Positions 50,556-59,331 of a DNA stretch of 64,000 bases are shown piece after piece. The stretch spans positions 62,001-126,000 of the forward strand of contig NZ_CANMIW010000009.1 of the NCBI RefSeq assembly GCF_947498005.1. The letters run 5' to 3'. This stretch comes from an uncultured Winogradskyella sp. Its GTDB lineage: Bacteria; Bacteroidota; Bacteroidia; Flavobacteriales; Flavobacteriaceae. The translations under genes were made by a program, and so were the position numbers. Under the pieces are notes generated by a model that had not been told where the DNA came from, searched no databases, and saw nothing but the letters and a program-made list of their open reading frames with translations. Every line of letters begins with the position of its first letter. The first letter of the stretch is position 1.

Positions 50556-52175
50556 ATGATTAAAAAAATTCTTCCCATTGTAATCCTATTTACACTATTT
50601 GCTTGTGAAAAAGATAAGCTTCAAGCTGATTTAATAGTTACAAATGCTAATATTTACACGGTAGATAAAAACTTTAATAAAGCGGAATCTTTTGCTGTAA
50701 AGGATGGTAAAATCATTGCAGTCGGTTCAATTTCAGAAATTAACGATACGTATAAAGCTATTGATACGTTAAATGCTAATGGTAATACTTTAGTACCAGG
50801 ATTCATTGATGCGCATTGTCATTTTCTAGGATTAGGTTTTAATCAGCAAGCGGTTGATTTAGTTGGTACTAAAAGTTTTGAAGAAGTTGTGAAGCGTGTT
50901 TTAGATTTTCAGAATGTAAAACGACAAAAATTTATTTTAGGTCGAGGTTGGGATCAGAATGATTGGGAAGATAAAAGATATCCTAATAAAAAATTATTAG
51001 ACAAGTTGTTTCCTAATACACCAATAGCATTAACACGTATAGATGGCCATGCGATTTTAGCCAACCAAGCTGCTTTAGATTTAGGTAAAGTAACAAAGCA
51101 AAGTAAAATTGATGGAGGAGAAGTTGTTTTAGAAAACGGAGAATTAACAGGTGTTTTAATTGACAATGCAGAATCTTTGGTAATGGAATTTTGGCCTGAA
51201 TCAACAAAACTGGAAGCAGCCAAAGCGTTATTGGAGGCGCAAAAAATATGTTTTGAACTTGGTTTAACAACCGTAGACGATGCAGGTTTAAATAAAGAAT
51301 CTATTGAGCTAATTGAAGACCTTCAAGCATCTGGTAAATTAAAAATGCGTATTTATGCTATGGTATCTTATTCTGAAGAGAATGTAGACTACTTTTTAAA
51401 TAAAGGGATCATAAAAACAGACCGACTAAATGTACGGTCGTTTAAATTTTATGCAGATGGTGCATTAGGTTCTAGAGGTGCATTATTAAAAGAACCTTAT
51501 AGTGATAAGCCAAAGCATTTAGGTTTAATGGTTACGGATTTAGAAACTCTAAAAAAATCTGCAGAGCGAATTGCAAATTCTGAGTTTCAAATGAACACAC
51601 ATGCCATTGGAGATTCTGCTAATAGTGCTGTTTTAGAAACGTACACTAAGGTTTTAAAAGGGAAGAAAGATAGACGTTGGCGTGTAGAACATGCACAAAT
51701 TGTATCGGATGAAGATTTTAAAATGTATAAAAATATCATGCCATCAATTCAACCAACGCACGCAACGAGTGATATGTATTGGGCAGAAGATAGAGTAGGA
51801 GAAGAACGAATTAAAGGTGCTTATGCTTACAAAAAATTATTAGACGCTTATGGAAAAGTAGCCTTAGGAACTGATTTTCCGGTAGAACGCGTTAGTCCAT
51901 TTTTAACGTTTTACGCGGCAGTTGGTAGACAAGATTTAGAGCAATATCCAGAAGGCGGTTTTCAAATGGAAAATGCTTTAACCAGAGAAGAAGCCTTAAG
52001 AGGAATGACCATTTGGGCAGCGTATTCTAATTTTGAAGAGGATGAAAAAGGTAGTATCGAAGTAGGGAAATTTGCAGATTTTATCATCTTAGATAAAGAT
52101 ATTATGACGGTTGAGACTAAGGAGATTCCTAATATTAAGGTGCTGAATACTGTTGTTGGTGGAGAGGTGCAGTAA
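50556..52175 (+). CDS. Amidohydrolase family lipoprotein, YtcJ-like (539 aa)
   Basis: Lipobox L-F-A-C at residue 17 shows export and lipid anchoring. The metal-dependent hydrolase fold is clear: L-I-V-T-N-A-N-I-Y-T-V, V-P-G-F-I-D-A-H-C-H-F (first metal ligands, here H-x-H), R-G-W-D-Q-N-D-W, G-A-L-G-S-R-G, M-N-T-H-A-I-G-D, V-E-H-A-Q and A-L-G-T-D-F-P-V (Asp ligand). This order matches the YtcJ/LAF3 group of amidohydrolase 3 enzymes. The substrate is unknown. It is monocistronic between two hairpin-rich gaps. Confidence 0.85.
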   Translation: MIKKILPIVILFTLFACEKDKLQADLIVTNANIYTVDKNFNKAESFAVKDGKIIAVGSISEINDTYKAIDTLNANGNTLVPGFIDAHCHFLGLGFNQQAVDLVGTKSFEEVVKRVLDFQNVKRQKFILGRGWDQNDWEDKRYPNKKLLDKLFPNTPIALTRIDGHAILANQAALDLGKVTKQSKIDGGEVVLENGELTGVLIDNAESLVMEFWPESTKLEAAKALLEAQKICFELGLTTVDDAGLNKESIELIEDLQASGKLKMRIYAMVSYSEENVDYFLNKGIIKTDRLNVRSFKFYADGALGSRGALLKEPYSDKPKHLGLMVTDLETLKKSAERIANSEFQMNTHAIGDSANSAVLETYTKVLKGKKDRRWRVEHAQIVSDEDFKMYKNIMPSIQPTHATSDMYWAEDRVGEERIKGAYAYKKLLDAYGKVALGTDFPVERVSPFLTFYAAVGRQDLEQYPEGGFQMENALTREEALRGMTIWAAYSNFEEDEKGSIEVGKFADFIILDKDIMTVETKEIPNIKVLNTVVGGEVQ

Positions 52176-52352
52176 AAGTGACTAGTTTAGAAAATTTACA
52201 AAGTTGTAAAGTTTAAGAGAATCAAAGCTTCAGAGTTATACAGTAGCACAGTTCCTAATAATCATAGATTTAATTATTAAGATATAATCTATGCATTTAT
52301 TAAACTTTGCGCCTTAATGTCTTTGCGAGAAATTAATTTAAACAGAAGCAGC

Positions 52353-53051
52353 TCAAAACAAGCGTGCCAAATAATCAAAATGCTCACCATCCATAACTTT
52401 CTCACAATTTAATCCAACCGTTAAACAAGCCGTTTTTAAAGTTTCAAAATCTAGATATAACCATTTCATAGCGGTTTCTTTTTCGCCTTTATAAGATAGA
52501 AAATAATTGAGTTCTCCAGGATAACCTTGATTTAAATCTAACCATTGTCCACCATCTTCATCTTCATACATATAAGAAATATCAGAAGAATCAATAAGAA
52601 TTTGACCTTCTGGTTTTAATATAGATTTTAAATGCTTCAAGTTTTGGGAAACAAGGGACAATTCCTGAAAAATTCCTGTGCCATTCATTAATAACAAAAT
52701 TGTGTCAAACGTTTCAGTTTCTTCTAAAATTGGTTTTAGTTCAGCATTAATTACACCTCGTTTTTTAGCAACTTTTATAGCACCTTCAGAGTTATCAATA
52801 GCTTTTACGTTTAGTCCTTTATTTTGTAACCACAGTGAATGGCTTCCGGAGCCACAACCGACATCCAAAATATTTCCTTTGGATAATTGCAAAGCCTTTT
52901 GCTCTAGTAGAGGCATGTCTGCATAGAGTCTAAATAAGTAAGGAAGAGGTAAGGTATCTTCATCAGAAATATTAGTGGATGTAATTATATCTTCAGAATA
53001 ATTTCCGTTTTGGTAATCTAATAATGCTTTTCCAAAAATATCTTTTTTCAT
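52353..53051 (-). CDS. Class I SAM-dependent methyltransferase (232 aa)
   Basis: Motif I is plain: G-N-I-L-D-V-G-C-G-S-G-S-H-S-L-W-L near residue 58, followed by V-K-A-I-D-N-S (acidic residue binding the ribose) and F-D-T-I-L-L-L-M-N-G (motif II/post-II). The length of about 230 and the C-terminal L-Y-L-D-F-E-T-L-K strand-helix fit small-molecule methyltransferases of the Methyltransf_25 type. Substrate unknown. It is divergent from the YkgJ gene, whose start is 70 bases away. Confidence 0.85.
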   Translation of the reverse strand: MKKDIFGKALLDYQNGNYSEDIITSTNISDEDTLPLPYLFRLYADMPLLEQKALQLSKGNILDVGCGSGSHSLWLQNKGLNVKAIDNSEGAIKVAKKRGVINAELKPILEETETFDTILLLMNGTGIFQELSLVSQNLKHLKSILKPEGQILIDSSDISYMYEDEDGGQWLDLNQGYPGELNYFLSYKGEKETAMKWLYLDFETLKTACLTVGLNCEKVMDGEHFDYLARLF

Positions 53052-53121
53052 AATTTCTGTCAGTTCGAGTGATTTCGGTTTTTCTCAAAATTGTATCGAG
53101 AACTTTACTTAAATTTGTTGT

Positions 53122-53616
53122 ATGCAAGACCAAATCAATAACCTTCCAAAGCTCGCCAAAGATAAACATAAGGAGAATAAAACCTTTTTTGCGAAGCTAA
53201 AAAAGAAACCACCAAAACAACTCGATTATTTAATGCAAGAATTGCACGAAGATGAGTTTGAACGTACTGACTGTTTAGAATGTGCTAATTGCTGTAAAAC
53301 AACAGGTCCTTTATTTACAGATAAGGATATTCAACGTATTGCGAAATCTTTTAAAATGAAAGAGCAACAGTTTATAAAAAATTATTTGCGCCTAGATGAA
53401 GAAAATGATTATGTGTTGCAATCCGTACCATGTACTTTTTTGGGAGCTGATAATTATTGCTCAATTTATGATGTGAGACCAAAGGCATGTAGAGAATTTC
53501 CGCATACTGATAGAAAGAAATTTCAGCAAATTTCTAATTTAACTTTAAAGAATGTAGCCATTTGTCCGGCAGCTTTTAATATCGTTGAGGAAATGAAAAA
53601 AAGAATTCAACACTAA
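53122..53616 (+). CDS. YkgJ family cysteine-cluster protein (164 aa)
   Basis: The conserved Cys cluster D-C-L-E-C-A-N-C-C-K-T-T-G-P lies near residues 54-67, with further Cys at V-P-C-T-F-L, N-Y-C-S-I-Y, P-K-A-C-R-E-F-P and A-I-C-P-A. Eight Cys in this order are the YkgJ (zinc- or iron-chelating, putative Fe-S) signature. The N-terminal 45 residues are basic and helical. Cytoplasmic. Function unknown in most genomes. Confidence 0.9.
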   Translation: MQDQINNLPKLAKDKHKENKTFFAKLKKKPPKQLDYLMQELHEDEFERTDCLECANCCKTTGPLFTDKDIQRIAKSFKMKEQQFIKNYLRLDEENDYVLQSVPCTFLGADNYCSIYDVRPKACREFPHTDRKKFQQISNLTLKNVAICPAAFNIVEEMKKRIQH

Positions 53617-53666
53617 TTTTTCATTTAGGAATAATTATTGATGACTAAAGTTTTAAAAAAATATTT

Positions 53667-54563
53667 ATGAGAAATTTTATTATAACAGCAGCATGTGTTC
53701 TTTTCACGGTGAACTGTTCATTTTCGCAGGCTTGGATGACTAATTTAGAAATTGCTCAAAGTTTAGCATCTGTGGAGAATAAAATGATATTGATGGTTTG
53801 GGAAGAAACTACAAAATTTCAATATCCTGTTTTTGTAAATGATGATTATGGTAATGTTGTTTTAATAAGTAACTTGTTTGAAGATGAAAATGTAAGTCCA
53901 TTAATCTGGGAAAACTTTGTGCCAGTTATTGTTAATGAGTATGAATATTCAGATTTATATGCAGAGATAAAAGGTAAGAGAAGTCAAGCCTATATTGATA
54001 AGTTTAACGATGATTCTATTAAGATATTAGATGTTAACGGAAACATTTTAAATGTAGATAGCAACTCAGAAGATTATGAAAATATTTCTGTTTTTATTCA
54101 GAGATATGCATTAAATACAGAGTTTTTAGCATTAGAACTGAGTGGCTATCGTCAAAAGAAAGATTTTTATTCGGCATATTATTTAGCTTCAAAATATTTA
54201 GATTTTTCTATGTATTTAGATAAGAGTGTAAGACGTGATGTAATAAAACTTTCTGAAATATACTTAGAAGAAGCGAAAGCCTTTTTAGATGGTAAAAGCG
54301 ATCAGAAACCCTTAACTCAACGTGTGGCTCTTTTAAAAATTCAATATAGTTTAATTAATAAGCGGCCTAAAAAAGTTTTAAGGCTATTAAAAAAGGTGGA
54401 GTCAGAATCTGTAGAGGCTAATAACGAGACGTTTGTGGCTTTTTTATATTATACAGCATATATGATTTTAGACGATAAATCAAATGCAGAAAAATGGGAT
54501 TCTAAGATTTCTTCTGTAAATTTGAAGAAGGCACAAAAGATTATCAACTTAAATAAAAACTAA
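53667..54563 (+). CDS. Exported thioredoxin-fold-like protein without CxxC (298 aa)
   Basis: A signal peptide (F-I-I-T-A-A-C-V-L-F ... F-S-Q, about 20 residues) is followed by a region resembling the DUF255/thioredoxin-like start: W-M-T-N-L-E-I-A-Q-S-L-A ... K-M-I-L-M-V-W-E-E. At the place where a redox C-x-x-C would stand there is only T-T-K-F, so redox activity is unlikely. The second half is helical and TPR-like (A-Y-Y-L-A-S-K-Y-L). Role unknown. The next gene starts with no gap. Confidence 0.65.
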   Translation: MRNFIITAACVLFTVNCSFSQAWMTNLEIAQSLASVENKMILMVWEETTKFQYPVFVNDDYGNVVLISNLFEDENVSPLIWENFVPVIVNEYEYSDLYAEIKGKRSQAYIDKFNDDSIKILDVNGNILNVDSNSEDYENISVFIQRYALNTEFLALELSGYRQKKDFYSAYYLASKYLDFSMYLDKSVRRDVIKLSEIYLEEAKAFLDGKSDQKPLTQRVALLKIQYSLINKRPKKVLRLLKKVESESVEANNETFVAFLYYTAYMILDDKSNAEKWDSKISSVNLKKAQKIINLNKN

Positions 54564-55406
54564 TTGGAGAACATTATTAATTACTTCGAAACGATTCCAT
54601 CTCTACACAGGAGTCTTATTTTAATTGGAGGATTAACTTTTTTTTGGGTATTAGAAGGAGGCTTACCTTTATTTAAATTTAAATACAAAAAATGGAAACA
54701 TGCATTGCCAAATCTGTTTTTTACTTTAACAACAATTATTATAAATTTTGCCTTAGCATTTTTACTATTAGGCTCTGCTGATTGGGTAAAAGCTAATGAT
54801 TTCGGAATTATAAACTGGCTTCCGCAAATGCCATTATGGTTATATGCTTTACTCGGAGTTTTATTGCTAGATTTTTTTGGTGCTTATTTAGCACATTACG
54901 TAGAGCACAAGGTAAAACCATTATGGATGGTGCATCTCGTTCATCACACAGACCACAATGTAGATACTACAACAGCAAATAGGCATCATCCTGTAGAGAG
55001 TTTAATTCGATTCTCGTTTACTTTATTAGGTGTTTTTGTAGTAGGTACACCAATTGCTTTAGTAATGTTATACCAAGCGATGTCATTAATATTTACGCAA
55101 TTTACACATGCTAATATAAAGTTGCCAAAAGGTTTAGATAAAGCATTAAGCTATTTTATTATCTCTCCAGATATGCACAAAACTCATCATCATTATAGAT
55201 TGCCATATACAGATTCTAATTACGGAAACATTTTTAGTGTTTGGGATCGTATTTTTGGAACTTACATGTATATGGATCGCGAAAAATTAATTTATGGTGT
55301 AGACGTCTTTCCAGATGAAGTAAAAAACAGTAATATAAAAGAGTTGCTTAAACAACCATTTCAGAGTTATGAAAAAGCAACACTGTCTGCAGATCTCGAA
55401 GATTAA
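54564..55406 (+). CDS. Fatty acid hydroxylase / sterol desaturase family protein (280 aa)
   Basis: Four to five membrane segments and the di-iron His clusters of the family: H-Y-V-E-H (near residue 111), H-L-V-H-H-T-D-H and R-H-H-P-V-E in the middle, and H-K-T-H-H-H-Y near residue 207. Such enzymes hydroxylate or desaturate lipids at the membrane. It starts with TTG immediately after the preceding stop; no ATG fits. Its last 38 bases overlap the GDPD gene in another frame, so the two are coupled. Confidence 0.85.
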   Translation: MENIINYFETIPSLHRSLILIGGLTFFWVLEGGLPLFKFKYKKWKHALPNLFFTLTTIIINFALAFLLLGSADWVKANDFGIINWLPQMPLWLYALLGVLLLDFFGAYLAHYVEHKVKPLWMVHLVHHTDHNVDTTTANRHHPVESLIRFSFTLLGVFVVGTPIALVMLYQAMSLIFTQFTHANIKLPKGLDKALSYFIISPDMHKTHHHYRLPYTDSNYGNIFSVWDRIFGTYMYMDREKLIYGVDVFPDEVKNSNIKELLKQPFQSYEKATLSADLED

Positions 55407-56268
55407 TATAATATTAATTATTTCGCTGTTATTTATGAGCTGTAGTAAAAACCATAAAAAATTTGATGTTCAAGGACACAGAGGTTGCAGAGGATTAATG
55501 CCAGAAAACACATTGCCTGCTTTTAATAAAGCAATGGATTTAGGTGTTAATACTTTAGAGTTAGATATTGTTATTTCTAAGGATAATAAAGTCGTAGTAT
55601 CGCATGAACCTTTTATGAATCCTTTGATATGTTTAGATGCAATTGGTAACGAAATTCCTGATGCATTAGAAAAATATTATAATTTATTTGAAATGAATTA
55701 TAATGAAATCAAAAAGTTTGATTGTGGCACAAAATTTCATCCTACTTACCCAAATCAAGAAAAATTAAAAGTGTATAAGCCGCTGTTATCTGAGGTTTTT
55801 GAGCTTGTAAAACAAAAAATATCTAATGTTACTTATAATATTGAGATTAAATCAGAGGAAGAATATTACAATACTTTTACGCCACAACCAGATCGATATG
55901 TAAAACTGGTTTTAGATGTTATTAATAAGCATCATGTAGAATCTCATGTCGTTCTTCAATCATTTGATATTAGAATCTTAAGAGAAATTAGAAAACAATC
56001 GCCCAATATAGTAATTGCTTTATTGGTAGAAGAAGACGAAGAAATTTGGAGAAAAATTTCAATGCTTGATATTGTAAAGTTACCTGAAATTATTAGTCCT
56101 TATTACAAATTATTAGATGCAACTAAGGTTAGAAATTTAAAGGCAGAGAACTTTAAAGTTATTCCTTGGACAGTGAATGAAGAGCAAGACATGAAGCAAT
56201 TAATATCTTGGGACGTCGATGGTATTATAAGTGATTATCCAGATCGTTTAATTAAGGTAATACAGTAA
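55369..56268 (+). CDS. Glycerophosphodiester phosphodiesterase lipoprotein (299 aa)
   Basis: Lipobox F-M-S-C with C25 after a hydrophobic N-terminus, which supports the start at 55369 inside the previous gene. The GDPD barrel has G-H-R-G (H37, R38), P-E-N-T-L-P-A-F, T-L-E-L-D-I-V (Glu and Asp metal ligands), V-V-S-H-E-P (catalytic His), I-E-I-K, L-Q-S-F-D and the ending V-I-P-W-T-V-N-E ... D-G-I-I-S-D-Y-P. All key residues are present. It acts in the periplasm or on the outer surface on glycerophosphodiesters from phospholipids. Confidence 0.9.
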   Translation: MKKQHCLQISKINIILIISLLFMSCSKNHKKFDVQGHRGCRGLMPENTLPAFNKAMDLGVNTLELDIVISKDNKVVVSHEPFMNPLICLDAIGNEIPDALEKYYNLFEMNYNEIKKFDCGTKFHPTYPNQEKLKVYKPLLSEVFELVKQKISNVTYNIEIKSEEEYYNTFTPQPDRYVKLVLDVINKHHVESHVVLQSFDIRILREIRKQSPNIVIALLVEEDEEIWRKISMLDIVKLPEIISPYYKLLDATKVRNLKAENFKVIPWTVNEEQDMKQLISWDVDGIISDYPDRLIKVIQ

Positions 56269-56430
56269 TAATATCAATATAAAAGTATAAAACACTACAC
56301 TTCTTCTCTTTTTTATGCATTTTGTAGGATTTTTAAGTGGTTAACCAGTTTAAATACTTAGGTTTAGAATTGAGGGAAATTATTTTAAACATGTTATCAC
56401 TGCTATAGTGATGCTTATTATATTTTTATT

Positions 56431-56598
56431 TTGAAAAACTTTATACGCATTTTCCTTGTAGTTGTCCTTACCTTCTTATTAGGATATACATTAAATTACG
56501 AAAACGCTAAACTTAAAAACGAGACTGAAAACAGAGCTGCAGAATTAATAGACAATTCAAATTCTAACATCTATAATAATAAATTAGTTATAGATTAA
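56431..56598 (+). CDS. Small membrane-anchored protein (55 aa)
   Basis: A short frame from TTG at 56431 to TAA at 56596-56598: a basic N-terminus (K-N-F-I-R), one hydrophobic helix (I-F-L-V-V-V-L-T-F-L-L-G), then a polar helix rich in Glu, Asn and Lys. The helix-anchor-polar tail design looks like a real small protein rather than chance, and it overlaps the tail of the NamZ gene by 15 bases. No family known. The start codon is TTG, as in several other genes here. Confidence 0.5.
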   Translation: MKNFIRIFLVVVLTFLLGYTLNYENAKLKNETENRAAELIDNSNSNIYNNKLVID

Positions 56599-57933
56599 AT
56601 ATGCACTTCGGGTTTTTTTATAAGATTCTAAGCCGTCTTTCCATGTGGCTCGAATGGCCTCTTCTGTTAAACCAGATTCAATTTGTTGCTGTAAAATTTT
56701 TGTGCCAGCATGTGCAGTAAAATTACTAGTGTTGAAAAATTTAGATTTATCCTTAGCATTATTGTAAGCATCTAAAACATATTTCAAAGTAAAATGACGT
56801 TCCGCTTTTATTTTAGATAAGTCAGCGCCATAGCAAACTTCATTTTGATGTTTTGGATACTTTGAACCAAAATTTGCGATTGGTGTATACGAAAACTCGT
56901 AATAATTCTTGTCTAAAAACGGCGCACCATAACGTTGAAACTGAAATTCGGTACCTCTACCAGCATTAATGTTTGTACCTTCAAATAAACCTAAACTAGG
57001 ATATAATAGTATAGATTGATTATTTGGTAAGTTTGGAGAAGGCCTTATAGGTAGATTATAAGAACTAGAATGACTGTAGTTTTTTAATTCTACAATAATA
57101 ATATTACATTTAATACCATTTTTTAGCCACCCTTCGCCATTGATCATTTTCGCATATTCACCAATGGTCATGCCATGTACTAATGGAATAGGATGCATTC
57201 CTAAAAAACTACTGTGTTTTTTTTCTAAAATAGGACCATCTATATAATTTCCATTCGGGTTTGGACGATCTAATATTAATAAAGGAATGTTTTGCTCTGC
57301 ACAAGCTTCCATAACATAATGCAAGGTAGAAATATAAGTGTAAAAACGTACACCAACATCTTGAATGTCAAAGATCATAAGATCTATATCTTTTAAATGA
57401 GATTCTGTAGGTTTTTTGTGCTTTCCATGTAAAGAAATTATTGGTAAACTTGTTTTGGTGTCAACACCATCTTTTACGAGTTCGCCAGCATCTGCAGTTC
57501 CTCTAAAACCATGTTCAGGAGAAAATACTTTTTTAATATTAATCTGATGTTTTAATAGTGAGTCTACTAAATGTATGTATAAGTTCGTAGTATTATGCAG
57601 ACTAGAGTTTCTAGGTGCAACGTCAATAACGCTTGTTAGATTTGCTACAATACCAACACGTTTTCCTTTTAAAATTGGGATATATAATTCAGTTCTATTT
57701 GCGCCAACTATAATAGAATGGTCAGTTGGAGTTACATCATCAACCTGTTTAGATTCAGTGGTCATAATTTCTTCTAACGCACTATTACCATGAGATGAAT
57801 CTTTTTTTATTGAAATATTTTCTATTGCACAACCAGTTTCAGACTTCACTTTGTTTCCACAAGAAAACGTAATGAATAAAATCCCAATAATTATCGAGAA
57901 TAAAACTGTATTTTTGACAACCTTTAAAAGCAT
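56584..57933 (-). CDS. namZ: DUF1343 exo-beta-N-acetylmuramidase NamZ-like lipoprotein (449 aa)
   Basis: Lipobox I-T-F-S-C at residue 25. Residues about 75-449 are DUF1343: G-K-R-V-G-I-V-A-N-L-T-S, F-S-P-E-H-G-F-R-G-T-A-D-A-G, S-L-H-G-K, M-I-F-D-I-Q-D-V-G-V-R-F-Y-T-Y, L-D-R-P-N-P-N-G, G-P-I-L-E and L-V-H-G-M-T-I-G-E-Y. The family member NamZ removes N-acetylmuramic acid from the non-reducing end of peptidoglycan fragments, so a cell-wall recycling role is expected. Length is slightly above the 400-residue norm because of the linker after the lipobox. Its start is only 9 bases from the divergent permease gene. Confidence 0.9.
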   Translation of the reverse strand: MLLKVVKNTVLFSIIIGILFITFSCGNKVKSETGCAIENISIKKDSSHGNSALEEIMTTESKQVDDVTPTDHSIIVGANRTELYIPILKGKRVGIVANLTSVIDVAPRNSSLHNTTNLYIHLVDSLLKHQINIKKVFSPEHGFRGTADAGELVKDGVDTKTSLPIISLHGKHKKPTESHLKDIDLMIFDIQDVGVRFYTYISTLHYVMEACAEQNIPLLILDRPNPNGNYIDGPILEKKHSSFLGMHPIPLVHGMTIGEYAKMINGEGWLKNGIKCNIIIVELKNYSHSSSYNLPIRPSPNLPNNQSILLYPSLGLFEGTNINAGRGTEFQFQRYGAPFLDKNYYEFSYTPIANFGSKYPKHQNEVCYGADLSKIKAERHFTLKYVLDAYNNAKDKSKFFNTSNFTAHAGTKILQQQIESGLTEEAIRATWKDGLESYKKTRSAYLIYN

Positions 57934-57942
57934 AGAGTAGGT

Positions 57943-59175
57943 TTGAATTTCGAGTTATTTATAGCTAAACGTATAATTGGCAATAAAACGTATAAAAGTA
58001 GTGTTTCGGCACCAATTATTAAAATTGGTATCGCGGCAATTGCAATTGGTATTATTGTAATGCTTATTGCTATCGCGACTGGCTTAGGTTTACAACAAAA
58101 AATCAGAGATAAGGTAGTCGCTTTTAATGGCCATATTGAAATTACTAATTATGACTCTAATGCATCCGATGAGTCACAAATTCCTATTTCAATAAATCAA
58201 GATTTTTACCCAGATTTTGAGAGCGTAGAAGGAATAAAACATGTTCAGGCAGTTGCTACAAAATTCGGAATTATTAGAACCGAAACTGATTTTGAAGGTG
58301 TAGTGGTAAAAGGTGTTGGAGCAGATTATAATTGGGATTATTTCGAAGAATTTTTGGTAGATGGTAAACTCCCAGACTATTCTCAAAAGCGTAATGAGCA
58401 AGTTTTGATCTCATCTTATTTAGCTAAAAGATTAGGTTTTGTGGTTGGTGGTAAGTTTCAAACTGTTTTTGCTGAACAAATAGATAAATTGCCTAGAATA
58501 ATGAATTTTGAAATCGTCGGAATTTATAATTCTGGTTTTCAAGAACTCGACGAAAAATTTCTTCTCGCAGATTTAAGACATGTGCAGCGATTGAATAGAT
58601 GGGAATCGGATCAAGTTGGGAATTTTGAAGTTTTTATTGATGATTTTTCAGAAATTGAATCCATCAGTCAACACGTATATAAAAATACGGATTCGCATTT
58701 AAATGCTATATCTATTACTCAAAAATACTATACTATTTTCGAGTGGATTAAAATTTTCGATAACAATACTTATGGCATTATAGCCATAATGATTATCGTA
58801 GCTGGCATAAATATGATAACAGCCTTACTTGTATTAATACTAGAACGTACACAAATGATTGGGATTTTAAAAGCCTTGGGAAGTTCTAATTGGACGATAA
58901 GAAAAGTATTTTTGTATAATGCGTCTTATTTAATTGGATTAGGCCTGTTCTGGGGAAATCTTATTGGTTTAGGCTTGCTATTTGCACAGAAATATCTAAA
59001 GCTTTTTCCTTTAAATCCTGACACCTATTATGTAAGTACAGCGCCAGTTTATATTAGTTGGGATTATATTCTTTTATTAAATATTGGCACATTTGTAGCC
59101 TGTCTGTTAATGTTATTAATACCTTCTGTGATTATCTCAAAAATTTCGCCAGTGAAAGCGATGAGGTTCGATTAA
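57943..59175 (+). CDS. ABC transporter permease, LolC/E-FtsX-like (410 aa)
   Basis: One N-terminal membrane helix (about residues 24-49; I-I-K-I-G-I-A-A-I-A-I-G-I-I-V-M), a large periplasmic MacB-PCD-like domain (about 50-270) and three C-terminal helices with the FtsX-domain motif L-I-L-E-R-T-Q-M-I-G-I-L-K-A-L-G. This four-helix plan with the E-R-T-x-x-I-G motif is typical of LolC/LolE lipoprotein-releasing permeases. No ATPase gene is adjacent. The start codon is TTG, matching the F-E-L-F-I-A-K-R start expected in flavobacterial homologues. Confidence 0.85.
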   Translation: MNFELFIAKRIIGNKTYKSSVSAPIIKIGIAAIAIGIIVMLIAIATGLGLQQKIRDKVVAFNGHIEITNYDSNASDESQIPISINQDFYPDFESVEGIKHVQAVATKFGIIRTETDFEGVVVKGVGADYNWDYFEEFLVDGKLPDYSQKRNEQVLISSYLAKRLGFVVGGKFQTVFAEQIDKLPRIMNFEIVGIYNSGFQELDEKFLLADLRHVQRLNRWESDQVGNFEVFIDDFSEIESISQHVYKNTDSHLNAISITQKYYTIFEWIKIFDNNTYGIIAIMIIVAGINMITALLVLILERTQMIGILKALGSSNWTIRKVFLYNASYLIGLGLFWGNLIGLGLLFAQKYLKLFPLNPDTYYVSTAPVYISWDYILLLNIGTFVACLLMLLIPSVIISKISPVKAMRFD

Positions 59176-59215
59176 TAATAACTAGCAATTAACTTTATGT
59201 AAATAACTTTTCAGT

Positions 59216-59223
59216 TATTTTTG
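59216..59223 (+). promoter_or_regulatory. Cysteine synthase -7 element
   Basis: TATTTTTG, exact TAnnTTTG, followed by GCAC. It implies a start near 59230 and a leader of about 100 bases before the gene at 59332; no riboswitch-like fold was recognised in that leader. Confidence 0.45.
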
Positions 59224-59331
59224 CACTTTTAAAAGTATAACGCTATATAAAGTCTTTGGGAAAGCTTCAATAATTACAAGTATATAATTAAGACGCAAAA
59301 ATTTTACCGTTATAAATACTAATAAATAGAA

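Noticed and set aside
52176..52352. Gene or RNA between the amidohydrolase and methyltransferase genes
   Set aside because: No open frame with family features and no stable fold was seen; only repeat-like words at 52194-52212.
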